This document shows positions 6,678 to 13,432 of a stretch of DNA of 15,821 bases, one piece after another; the stretch's first letter is position 1, and each line of letters starts with the position of its first letter. This stretch comes from Alphaproteobacteria bacterium (GTDB lineage Bacteria; Pseudomonadota; Alphaproteobacteria; Micavibrionales; CSBR16-224), in contig SBHI01000151.1 of assembly GCA_006226225.1 (NCBI GenBank), positions 1 through 15,821 of the forward strand. The letters are read 5' to 3'. The translations under genes were made by a program, and so were the position numbers. The notes under the pieces were generated by a model. That model worked only from the letters and a program-made list of their open reading frames with translations, was not told the origin of the DNA and did no database searches.

Positions 6678-8414
6678 TTACCAGCCGCCGCCACCGCCGC
6701 CACCGCCGCCGCCGCCGGATGATCCGCCGCCGGACGAGCCGCTGGCACCGCCAACGGCCGCACCCAACCCGCCGGACAGGCTGCTGCCCATAGTGGAAGG
6801 GTTGAAACTGCTGCTGCCACGGTACCAGCGGGGATTGTAACTGTCGTAAACCTCTTTCGGGACGGCCTTTTTGAAATTGGCGGCCCATTTGTTTTCTACA
6901 CCCAACGCGATGGCATAGGGCAGGAATTTTTCAAACAGTGCGGGGGTCATTTCCGGCGGATGCAGAAAGTCCAGCCTGTCTTTTTCCGCAACCTTCATAT
7001 AAAGTTTGAAACCTTCAAGGTGATCCATCTTTTTGCGGCCGCGCATGGTGGGTGCTTCCAGCAGCTGGTTATACATGAAGTTGATAATGACAAAGGCGAT
7101 AATAAGCGCGAAAATTTCGGGACGATTCACCTGCTCCAGCCCCAGAACGGCACCGATATATAATCCGGAGAGAAGCGATCCGGCGGTGAAACATTTTTCA
7201 TTGGTGATGAAGTAAACGTTCTCGTATTCCCGTTTAATTCTTTCTTCAAAGCCTTGCATGGCTGTTGCGAAGCTTTTGTCGTATTTTTTGCTGATATGCA
7301 GGGTCTTTTTATTTTTGCCTAAAAACAGTTTGCGGATCAGGTAACGCTCGCTGAAGGGGAGATCATGCAGATCGTCATTCAGCAGATGCAGACGATATTC
7401 CTTTTTCTTTTTGATCTCTTCAATGCGCAGAAAGCCCTTGACGGCCAGATTGGTGACGGCGGCAGCGAAAGCCGTATCCAGATCCATGCCCATTTCCGCG
7501 ACGTGGTGCGCCAATACGGGTGAGAAATTATCCGGTGGCGCGAATTGCGGAATAATCGTGCCTTTTTCCGGATCCTGCCCCGCGCGAATCCAGACCGTCA
7601 GATACATGACATTCAGCAGGACGAATAAAGCGCCGCCCAATGCCAGCCAGAAATTGGCGCGCAGATACATGCGGAATTTTTCCGTCGCTGTCGGCGGTAC
7701 GACATAACCCTTCGGCCAAGCAACGGCAACCGTCAACCCCTCACGGGGCGATAGAGTACGGGTTGTGCCGACGCCCAGCTTATTCTTGACGGTTTTCGCC
7801 ATGTAATCCTGTCCCGTATCACCGAAACGTCCGGTATAGGAATGATGGCGCAAAATCTCCGCACCGGCTGGAAGGCGGATTTCTGTGGAGGCACGATCGA
7901 TATGAAAGTTCCATTCATTGCCGGTAATGTTCCAGTACAATTCGTCAAAGGCTTGAAAATGTAAAAGCGCTGCCCTGACCCGGTAAGTGATTTGATAACT
8001 GTGCTTGCCGCGTGAAATCATCCTGTCCTTATGGCCGATATAAAGACGGGTATAACCGGAAAGGGCGGTGGTGTGGTGAGGCTCGGCTTCACCATCGCGC
8101 AAAACATCGGTAATTTCAAAAGACAGACTATGCCGCCGTCCTTTGGCATCGCGGAAACCGCGTGGTAAATCGCGGTAAATGCCGCGTCTGATTTGTTGTC
8201 CCAAAGCGGTGACGGTAATTGTTTCGGTCACGGTGATACTGCTGTCGGGGTGAACCCAGATATCACTGTGGAAATCATGGATGCGTTCTTGCGCGGCGGT
8301 GTTTCCGGCATCGGCGGCAGAAGAATAGCCAAACAGACAGATAAAGGCACACAGCACCAGCGCGGCGCGCAGGAACGGTAATAAGGATTTTTTTGAAAGC
8401 AGATGGTGTGACAA
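6678..8414 (-). CDS. DUF2207 family membrane protein, first copy (poly-Gly tail)
   Basis: This is the promoter-proximal DUF2207 gene. From the chosen TTG start it has 578 residues: a signal peptide (about 1-36, ending SSAADA), and an exported domain with RGIYRDLP and ELYWNITG. Then come a membrane segment (about 255-278), GQDP in place of the usual GRDP, IPQFAPP and FSPV, two more membrane segments (about 406-424 and 433-452), and the APT and HPPEMTP region. The tail is extreme, with an unbroken run of eleven glycines before the final Trp. TTG at 8414 is preferred because gggggag lies upstream at a normal distance and the signal peptide then has a normal length. The alternative ATG-ATG at 8438/8435 has no Shine-Dalgarno sequence and lies in the loop of a terminator-like hairpin, but it cannot be excluded. 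lemA follows 26 bases downstream. Confidence 0.85.
   Translation of the reverse strand: MSHHLLSKKSLLPFLRAALVLCAFICLFGYSSAADAGNTAAQERIHDFHSDIWVHPDSSITVTETITVTALGQQIRRGIYRDLPRGFRDAKGRRHSLSFEITDVLRDGEAEPHHTTALSGYTRLYIGHKDRMISRGKHSYQITYRVRAALLHFQAFDELYWNITGNEWNFHIDRASTEIRLPAGAEILRHHSYTGRFGDTGQDYMAKTVKNKLGVGTTRTLSPREGLTVAVAWPKGYVVPPTATEKFRMYLRANFWLALGGALFVLLNVMYLTVWIRAGQDPEKGTIIPQFAPPDNFSPVLAHHVAEMGMDLDTAFAAAVTNLAVKGFLRIEEIKKKKEYRLHLLNDDLHDLPFSERYLIRKLFLGKNKKTLHISKKYDKSFATAMQGFEERIKREYENVYFITNEKCFTAGSLLSGLYIGAVLGLEQVNRPEIFALIIAFVIINFMYNQLLEAPTMRGRKKMDHLEGFKLYMKVAEKDRLDFLHPPEMTPALFEKFLPYAIALGVENKWAANFKKAVPKEVYDSYNPRWYRGSSSFNPSTMGSSLSGGLGAAVGGASGSSGGGSSGGGGGGGGGGGW
6681..6752 (-). repeat. Poly-Gly codon tract (C-terminal tail of first DUF2207)
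   Basis: The plus strand shows a ccg/cca run encoding Gly-Ser blocks and then eleven successive glycines before Trp. The tract is nearly pure triplet repeat in its first half, which makes it a candidate for length variation between strains. Confidence 0.7.
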
Positions 8415-8417
8415 AGA

Positions 8418-8455
8418 AAAACTCTCCCCCGTCATCATTATCGGAGGAGAGTTTT
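8418..8455 (-). terminator. Terminator-like hairpin after nrdB
   Basis: Read on the minus strand, the 10-bp perfect arms (8446-8455 and 8418-8427) extend with one G-U and two G-C pairs to a stem of about 13-14 bp with a 12-base loop, followed by tttttcttt. This fits a rho-independent terminator 36 bases after the nrdB stop. The loop contains the ATG-ATG that opens the longest frame of the next gene, and the descending arm supplies the Shine-Dalgarno of the preferred TTG start. It may therefore act as a leaky terminator or attenuator. Confidence 0.65.
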
Positions 8456-8490
8456 AAAAATGTGTTACCGAACTGTTTTTCTTTGAAAAT

Positions 8491-9474
8491 TTATGCGGTT
8501 TGGAAAACCTTATCTTCAAAGGCTTCTTCCCAGCTGCCTTCGGTAGAGGCTTTGGAATATTCCGTGGCACGGTTTTCAAAGAAGTTGGTGTGCTCTACAC
8601 CGTTCAGAATCGCATCCATCCAGGGGAGAGGGTTTTTCTCGATATTGTAGACGGCTTTCAAACCCAGCTGTGTCAGACGGCGGTCACCGATATAGCGGAT
8701 ATATTGTTTCACCTCTTCGGCTTCCAGACCTTCGATACCGCCTTGTTCGAAAGCAAGATCAATAAAGGCGTCTTCATGCGTCACGATGGTTTTGCAGGCA
8801 TCGTAGATTTTATTTTGCAGTTTTTCCGTCCAGATTTCCGGGTTCTCATCAATAAAGGTCTTAAACAGACGGATCACCGATAATGTGTGCAGGGTTTCAT
8901 CCCGTACCGACCATGTGACGATCTGTCCCATACCCTTCATTTTGTTGAAACGCGGGAAGTTCATCAAAATGGCGAAAGAGGCAAAAAGCTGCAAACCTTC
9001 GGTAAAGGCGCCAAAGACCGCCATTGTTAAGGCGATGTCTTCCTTGGAATCCATGTGGAAGTCCTGCATATAGTCATATTTGTCTTTCATTTCCTTATAT
9101 TTCAGGAAGGCGGAATATTCTGTTTCCGGCATGCCGATCGTATCCAGAAGGTGGCTATAGGCAGCAATATGCACGGTTTCGATATTCGAAAATGCCGCGA
9201 TCATCATCTGGATTTCCGTCGGTTTGAAAACCTGACTGTAATATTTCATATAGCAGTTATTCACTTCAACATCTGCTTGTGTGAAGAAACGGAAAATCTG
9301 CGTCAGAAGATTGCGCTCGGCTGCGGTCAGTTTGTTTTTCCAGTCACGCACATCTTCCGCCAGCGGCACTTCCTCGGGCAGCCAGTGCAGGCGCTGCTGC
9401 ATCAGCCAGGCTTCATAAGCCCAGGGATAATAGAAAGGTTTGTATACGTGATTTTCCGTCAGCAATCTTGACAT
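8491..9474 (-). CDS. nrdB: Class I ribonucleotide reductase, beta (radical) subunit
   Basis: NrdB houses the metal centre and tyrosyl radical that starts nucleotide reduction in NrdA. The 327-residue protein shows all expected residues: metal ligands Asp68, Glu99, His102, Glu159, Glu193 and His196 (in ETVH, TEGLQ and RDETLH). The radical Tyr106 lies four residues after His102, Trp31 matches the electron-transfer Trp of E. coli (W48), and Tyr306 near the C-terminus matches Y356. These support a Tyr-radical enzyme rather than a Phe/Val-containing class Ic type. The start is ATG 9474, with aaggag nine bases upstream. An in-frame ATG eight codons earlier has no such signal. It lies 65 bases downstream of nrdA, presumably in one operon. 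There is no N-terminal ATP cone, which some NrdB proteins carry. A terminator-like hairpin follows. Confidence 0.96.
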   Translation of the reverse strand: MSRLLTENHVYKPFYYPWAYEAWLMQQRLHWLPEEVPLAEDVRDWKNKLTAAERNLLTQIFRFFTQADVEVNNCYMKYYSQVFKPTEIQMMIAAFSNIETVHIAAYSHLLDTIGMPETEYSAFLKYKEMKDKYDYMQDFHMDSKEDIALTMAVFGAFTEGLQLFASFAILMNFPRFNKMKGMGQIVTWSVRDETLHTLSVIRLFKTFIDENPEIWTEKLQNKIYDACKTIVTHEDAFIDLAFEQGGIEGLEAEEVKQYIRYIGDRRLTQLGLKAVYNIEKNPLPWMDAILNGVEHTNFFENRATEYSKASTEGSWEEAFEDKVFQTA

Positions 9475-9539
9475 GGAATTTGGCTCCTTGTTCGTCATAT
9501 CGTTTAAAGTGATGTCGTATTTTTATTATGCAGGTCTTT

Positions 9540-11384
9540 TTACTGGCAGGAAAGACATTCCTCGTAATCAGGCCCACTGCTTTGCGGCGGTGTGATGGCA
9601 CCGGCTTCTTCAGCAAGAGCTTCCAGCAGCCGTTCTTCGCCCTGCACGCTATGTGCCGCTTCTGCGCGCTGAATGGATTTCGAGCGGCAGTAATAGAGGC
9701 TTTTCACGCCTTTTTTCCACGCCATCCAGTGAATCTGGTGCAGATCACGTTTGTGAACATTACCGGGCAGGAAAACATTCAGCGACTGTGCCTGACAGAT
9801 GAAAGGCGCGCGGTCAGCCGCATGTTCGATGACCCAGCGCTGATCCAGTTCGAAGGCGGTTTTAAAGACGTCTTTTTCGTCATCCGAGAGGAAGTCGAGA
9901 TGCTGTACCGAACCTTCATGGGTAAAGATATCATTCCAGACATCTTCGTTATTCATACCCTTTTCCTCCAGAATAATTTCCAGATGGCGGTTCTTCACAG
10001 GGAAGGAGCCGGACAGGGTTTTATGTGTGAAGGCATTGGCGGCAATCGGCTCGATCCCCGGCGAAGTACCGCCGCAAATGATCGAGATTGATGCAGTCGG
10101 GGCAACAGCCATCTTGTTGGAAAAGCGTTCTTCAATTCCGTATTCTTTCGCATCCGGGCAGGCGCCGCGTTCTTTTGCCAGTTTGACGGAAGCCGCATCG
10201 GCCTGCGCACGGATATGTTTGAACATGCGCTTGTTCCAGACTTTGGCCATCACGCCTTCGAACGGCATCATTTTGGCCTGCAGGAAGGAGTGGAAGCCCA
10301 TCACGCCGAGTCCGACCGACCGCTCGCGCATCGCGGAATATTTTGCACGCATCATCTGGTCGGGCGCTTTTTTGATGAAGTCTTCCAGCACATTGTCCAG
10401 CATGCGCATGATGTCTTCGATAAAGCGCGGGTCGTTTTCCCACTCGTCGTATTTTTCAAGGTTCAGGGAGGACAGGCAGCAGACCGCCGTCCGGTTTTGT
10501 CCGTCACTGTCGATACCCGTCGGCAGTGTGATCTCGCTGCACAGATTTGACATCTTGACTTCCAGACCGGCCATTTTGTGGTGGTCGGGGATGGCACGGT
10601 TAACATGGTCGATAAAGACCAGATACGGCTCGCCCGTTTCAATCCGTGCCGTCAGAATACGGATCCACAAATCACGGGCGCGGACGCGGTCTTGCACGCT
10701 GTTATCTTTCGGGCTCAGCAGCGCCCAGTCTTCGTCACGCTCGACGGCGCGCATAAAGGCGTCGGTGATCAGAATACCGTGATGCAGGTTCAGTGCTTTA
10801 CGGTTCGGGTCACCGCCGGTCGGGCGGCGCATTTCAAGAAATTCCTCGATTTCCGGGTGATGAACCGGCAGATAGGCGGCAGCGGAACCGCGGCGCAGAC
10901 TGCCTTGGCTGATCGCCAGCGTCATGGAATCCTGTACGCGGATAAAGGGAACGATGCCTGATGTTTTGCCGTTGCGGCCGACTTTTTCGCCGATGGCGCG
11001 CAGATTGCCCCAATAGGAGCCGATGCCGCCGCCGCGCGAGGCAAGCCAGACATTCTCGTTCCACAGATCGACAATACCGTGCAGGCTGTCGTCACATTCA
11101 TTCAAAAAGCAGGAAATCGGCAAGCCGCGGTCAAGACCGCCATTGCTCAAAATAGGGGTGGCGGGCATGAACCACAATTTAGACGCATAGTCATAGAGGC
11201 GTTGCGCATGGGCGGAATCATCGCCGTAATAGGTAGCAACACGCGCAAAAAGATCCTGAAAGTCTTCGCCGGGCATCAGGTAGCGGTCTTCCAGAGTTGC
11301 CTTGCCGAATTCCGTCAGAAATTCGTCACGGTTGCGGTCGACCTTAACTTTGGTTCCCTTCTCTATCTGGGCAATATCAAACAT
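9540..11384 (-). CDS. nrdA: Class I ribonucleotide reductase, alpha (catalytic) subunit
   Basis: NrdA reduces ribonucleoside diphosphates to deoxynucleotides in the cytoplasm together with NrdB. The 614-residue protein has the redox pair Cys92 (PISCFLNE) and Cys302 (AVCCLSSLNL), and the active-site set Asn280, Cys282 and Glu284 (NLCSE). It also has the electron-transfer pair Tyr564-Tyr565 (SLYYCRSKS) and C-terminal shuttle cysteines 610 and 613 (ECLSCQ). It is about 150 residues shorter than the E. coli enzyme because the N-terminal ATP cone is missing, so the usual dATP on/off switch is absent. Short alpha subunits of this kind are familiar in alphaproteobacteria. ATG 11384 is chosen because aagggagg lies eight bases upstream. 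The ATG ten codons earlier is in the leader and has no such signal. NrdR and DnaA sites lie upstream. Confidence 0.96.
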   Translation of the reverse strand: MFDIAQIEKGTKVKVDRNRDEFLTEFGKATLEDRYLMPGEDFQDLFARVATYYGDDSAHAQRLYDYASKLWFMPATPILSNGGLDRGLPISCFLNECDDSLHGIVDLWNENVWLASRGGGIGSYWGNLRAIGEKVGRNGKTSGIVPFIRVQDSMTLAISQGSLRRGSAAAYLPVHHPEIEEFLEMRRPTGGDPNRKALNLHHGILITDAFMRAVERDEDWALLSPKDNSVQDRVRARDLWIRILTARIETGEPYLVFIDHVNRAIPDHHKMAGLEVKMSNLCSEITLPTGIDSDGQNRTAVCCLSSLNLEKYDEWENDPRFIEDIMRMLDNVLEDFIKKAPDQMMRAKYSAMRERSVGLGVMGFHSFLQAKMMPFEGVMAKVWNKRMFKHIRAQADAASVKLAKERGACPDAKEYGIEERFSNKMAVAPTASISIICGGTSPGIEPIAANAFTHKTLSGSFPVKNRHLEIILEEKGMNNEDVWNDIFTHEGSVQHLDFLSDDEKDVFKTAFELDQRWVIEHAADRAPFICQAQSLNVFLPGNVHKRDLHQIHWMAWKKGVKSLYYCRSKSIQRAEAAHSVQGEERLLEALAEEAGAITPPQSSGPDYEECLSCQ

Positions 11385-11448
11385 GAGGCACGCCTCCCTT
11401 TCTATCTTCGTCACGGCTATCGTCTTCTTCTTTTTTTATTTTTTGGAA

Positions 11449-11457
11449 TTATCCACA
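11449..11457 (+). promoter_or_regulatory. Perfect DnaA box (plus orientation)
   Basis: ttatccaca is an exact match to the strongest DnaA box. It lies 65-73 bases upstream of the nrdA ATG, downstream of the NrdR boxes, and faces a second exact box at 11474-11482. E. coli nrdAB is known to have DnaA boxes at its promoter, so a regulatory role is plausible. Confidence 0.7.
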
Positions 11458-11473
11458 AGGGATTGCATAATTC

Positions 11474-11482
11474 TGTGGATAA
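11474..11482 (-). promoter_or_regulatory. Perfect DnaA box (minus orientation)
   Basis: tgtggataa is the exact complement of the DnaA box and lies 16 bases from the box at 11449-11457, giving a convergent pair. Together the two also form a 9-bp inverted repeat that could fold in the nrdA leader RNA. Confidence 0.7.
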
Positions 11483-11493
11483 CTTCGATGTTG

Positions 11494-11509
11494 TTACTAT
11501 GTGTAGTAA
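11494..11509 (-). promoter_or_regulatory. NrdR box 2
   Basis: The minus strand reads ttactacacatagtaa, an almost complete palindrome matching the NrdR consensus core (C-w-A-t-A-T-a-T-w-G-t) at nine of eleven positions. NrdR is the nucleotide-sensing repressor of ribonucleotide reductase genes and binds paired boxes about three helical turns apart. Confidence 0.75.
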
Positions 11510-11516
11510 CTGTCTG

Positions 11517-11522
11517 ACTATA
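11517..11522 (-). promoter_or_regulatory. Possible -10 element of the nrdA promoter
   Basis: The minus strand reads tatagt, five of six matches to TATAAT, exactly between the two NrdR boxes, where a repressor would block it. No good -35 hexamer is found 16-18 bases upstream. An alternative -10 is tatgct (11523-11528), with tagacg (11545-11550) 16 bases upstream. The exact transcription start is therefore uncertain, but it should lie near 11510-11516, giving a leader of about 130 bases. Confidence 0.4.
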
Positions 11523-11525
11523 AGC

Positions 11526-11541
11526 ATACCAGATATTGTGC
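11526..11541 (-). promoter_or_regulatory. NrdR box 1
   Basis: The minus strand reads gcacaatatctggtat; its core caatatctggt matches the NrdR consensus at nine of eleven positions. Its core starts 32 bp from the core of box 2, which is the spacing typical of paired NrdR boxes. Confidence 0.75.
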
Positions 11542-11690
11542 CTTCGTCTACGGGCCAATTACTAAAAAATCATTAAAAAATGCAAATTTTTTCCTTGACG
11601 AAAAACTTATACAAACATTTCAAGCACTCACTGAAACTTATTTCCCGAAAGTAAAATTGCATAACGGATTTCAATGGTGATTACTAAAAA

Positions 11691-11746
11691 TTTCCCCATA
11701 TATCATTTTACCATAGCGGGGTAAAAATGATGTTTACGCGGGGAAA
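11691..11746. repeat. Nested inverted repeat in the nrdA upstream region
   Basis: Outer arms tttcccc (11691-11697) and ggggaaa (11740-11746) enclose inner arms atcattttacc (11702-11712) and ggtaaaaatgat (11720-11731, one bulged base). The inner loop is only seven bases. The structure lies between the lipoprotein terminator and the nrdA promoter, with runs of A and T on its right. It contains no gene. It could be an operator, an upstream activator site or a cruciform; the rest of 11550-11690 is AT-rich with nothing I can name. Confidence 0.5.
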
Positions 11747-11783
11747 AAATAAAAAATTTTTTAGAAAAAAACGGTCAAAATGA

Positions 11784-11815
11784 AAAAGGCGCTCCGAAAT
11801 ACCGAAGCGCCTTTT
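11784..11815 (-). terminator. Terminator of the OmpA-family lipoprotein gene
   Basis: Perfect 10-bp arms aaaaggcgct (11784-11793) and agcgcctttt (11806-11815) surround a 12-base loop. On the minus strand the stem is followed by ttttt, and it begins 28 bases after the lipoprotein stop codon. This separates that gene from nrdA. The hairpin's A/T flanks would also let it stop plus-strand transcription. Confidence 0.85.
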
Positions 11816-11842
11816 CCGAAATTTTAGATCAGTCGGGTAATA

Positions 11843-12763
11843 TTATTCCAGACTGATTTGTGCGCGGCGGTTTGCCGGCTCACGCACGTTGTCGGCTGTT
11901 TTAACCAGCAGGTCTTTCTCACCGCTGGAGTCGACAACGACCATGGTTGGGTCGATACCGCGTGCGACCAGCGCGTCACGAACGGCCTCAGCACGTTTCT
12001 TGGACAGCTTGTCGTTGTAGCGGTCACCACCGGAGCTGTCGGTGTGGCCGTTGATTTTGATTTTATTGACATCATCACGGCTCATAACTTCCTTGACGAT
12101 GGCATCAATAACATCCGTTGCACTATCCGTGATGTTGCTCTTGTCCCAGTCAAAGAAGACGAGGAACAAAGCTTGCTCAAGCGGAACCGGTGTGCGAACG
12201 GGCTCTTCCGCAACCGTGACCGGTGCGGGGGCGGGCTCGACATAGGGCTCGGGCTCGACCAGCGTTTGCAATTCACGCAGGGCGTTATAGAACTCGTTAC
12301 GGCAATGGGTGACTTCCGTCTGCCAGTCTTCTTCCTGCTCTTCTACCCAGCAGTCGAAACGTGCCTGTGCAGTGGCTGCCAGCTGTGCCGCGATATCGCG
12401 ACCGCCGTTTTCAAGAACATCGACCAGCTGCGCACGGGCAGAGCTCATTTCTGCGATATGCGGGCGGTCAAGATCCCAGTCGTCCAGAACTTCGGGCATG
12501 ACGGTTTCGCCTGCGGCCGTTGCCAGACCTTTGCGGGCAAAGTGCAGCGAATCAGCGTGATCATATTCGTGGAATTCCTGATTTGCGTAATCGCGGTATT
12601 CGCCGGTCAGGTGTTTTGTGAAGGGCGATCCGATGGCCTGTGCGTTGTTCAGGGCTTCGAGTTCGCTGCCGACCTTAATGGTCGAGAAACCCGGTATGCC
12701 GCCCGAACATGCTGCAAGCAGCAGAACCGCAGTAACGGAAAGCAGTTTGTGTAACCTCGTCAT
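11843..12763 (-). CDS. OmpA-family peptidoglycan-binding lipoprotein
   Basis: This 306-residue protein has a lipoprotein signal peptide with the lipobox LAAC, making Cys19 the lipidated N-terminus. A helical, charged region of no recognised family spans about 30-168. It includes two cysteines, 138 and 154, that could form a disulfide. A Pro/Glu/Val linker (169-196) leads to an OmpA C-terminal domain (197-305). That domain contains NGHTDSSG (238-245), YNDKLSKKRAEAV (249-261) and NRRAQI (298-303), the residues that hold the diaminopimelate of peptidoglycan. It probably ties the outer membrane to the wall, as Pal does, but the long middle region makes it distinct from Pal, and no tol genes are nearby. 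The ATG has gaggag six bases upstream. It is divergent from the maoC-like gene, and its own terminator follows. Confidence 0.9.
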   Translation of the reverse strand: MTRLHKLLSVTAVLLLAACSGGIPGFSTIKVGSELEALNNAQAIGSPFTKHLTGEYRDYANQEFHEYDHADSLHFARKGLATAAGETVMPEVLDDWDLDRPHIAEMSSARAQLVDVLENGGRDIAAQLAATAQARFDCWVEEQEEDWQTEVTHCRNEFYNALRELQTLVEPEPYVEPAPAPVTVAEEPVRTPVPLEQALFLVFFDWDKSNITDSATDVIDAIVKEVMSRDDVNKIKINGHTDSSGGDRYNDKLSKKRAEAVRDALVARGIDPTMVVVDSSGEKDLLVKTADNVREPANRRAQISLE

Positions 12764-12884
12764 GTCATACTCCTCAGTAAGAAAACTCTTTTTAGGACTT
12801 CAGTTTGTTCCAAATGGGGCCAAGATAGAAATATTTAGCGTAATTTTTCCATACCCTCATGTTTTTAAAGCCTTATCTGATAAA

Positions 12885-12913
12885 TTGCAACAGCTAAAAT
12901 ATTCTTATATGAT
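12885..12913 (+). promoter_or_regulatory. Sigma70-type promoter of the MaoC-like gene
   Basis: ttgcaa (12885-12890, four of six matches to TTGACA) and tatgat (12908-12913, five of six to TATAAT) are separated by exactly 17 bases. The predicted start point near 12920 would place the ATG at 12923 at the very end of the transcript and favours the downstream ATG at 12962. Confidence 0.6.
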
Positions 12914-12961
12914 GCGTCAAACATGCAAACAACGCAGGAAAATCAAGGGAAACGTGCGGAT

Positions 12962-13432
12962 ATGGAACAGGTTGAAAATAAAAAAACGGATTATTATTAT
13001 CTCGATGATTTTAAAGCTGGTCAGGTTTTTAAAGCGGGTCCGGTCGATGTGTCGCGCGAAGCAATCAAAGATTATGCCGCACAATATGATCCACAGTTCT
13101 TCCATATGGACGAAGAAGCCGCAAAAGATTCGGTTTTTGGCACATTGGTCGCCAGCGGTTGGCACACCGCCAGCTTGTCAATGCGGCTGTTCACGATGGC
13201 CTGTCCGAATATCTATGGCGGTATGATCGGGCGGACGATTGAAAACCTCAGCTGGCCGCGCCCCGTTTATCCTGATGATAAATTGACAGTGGAATGTCTC
13301 GTCAAAGATGTGACGCCGTCAAAATCAAAACCGCATCTGGGTGTTGTCAAAATGCTGAACACCACCAAAAATCAGAATGGCGATCCGGTGCAGACGGCGG
13401 ATATTGTGATGTTTGTCCCCGTAAAATCGTGA
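12962..13432 (+). CDS. MaoC-like hot-dog dehydratase/enoyl-CoA hydratase
   Basis: The 156-residue protein has a single hot-dog fold domain of the MaoC / R-specific enoyl-CoA hydratase type. The expected catalytic dyad is Asp43 and His48 (YDPQFFHMD), followed by the family's gly-rich GTLVASGWHTA (60-70). Such enzymes hydrate or dehydrate acyl-CoA thioesters in fatty acid, polyhydroxyalkanoate or dicarboxylate pathways. The acyl substrate cannot be read from the sequence, and no pathway genes lie nearby. The residue before the Asp-Pro is Tyr rather than the usual Gly of the consensus, which also occurs in uncharacterised members. The start at 12962 is chosen because aaggga lies upstream and the promoter would leave a leader of about 40 bases. 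ATG 12923 (13 residues longer, no Shine-Dalgarno) is the alternative. It is a single-gene unit, convergent with metG. Confidence 0.88.
   Translation: MEQVENKKTDYYYLDDFKAGQVFKAGPVDVSREAIKDYAAQYDPQFFHMDEEAAKDSVFGTLVASGWHTASLSMRLFTMACPNIYGGMIGRTIENLSWPRPVYPDDKLTVECLVKDVTPSKSKPHLGVVKMLNTTKNQNGDPVQTADIVMFVPVKS

Noticed and set aside
9475..9498. N-terminal extension of nrdB by eight codons
   Set aside because: The extension itself contains the aaggag that serves ATG 9474; nothing suitable precedes ATG 9498.
10027..10782. Open frame of 251 codons antisense to nrdA
   Set aside because: It lies wholly within nrdA, whose catalytic residues are intact, and its translation is low-complexity Arg/Ser-rich, typical of a shadow frame.
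11385..11414. N-terminal extension of nrdA by ten codons
   Set aside because: The ribosome site aagggagg would lie inside the extension and correctly serves ATG 11384; the upstream ATG has none.
11449..11482. Replication origin, from two DnaA boxes next to an AT-rich region
   Set aside because: Just two boxes are present, with no further box cluster and no origin-linked genes; their position in the nrdA leader fits gene regulation better.
11858..12754. Long open frame (298 codons) antisense to the OmpA-family lipoprotein gene
   Set aside because: It mirrors the lipoprotein gene almost end to end, has no family signature, and the lipobox and OmpA motifs on the other strand establish the real gene.
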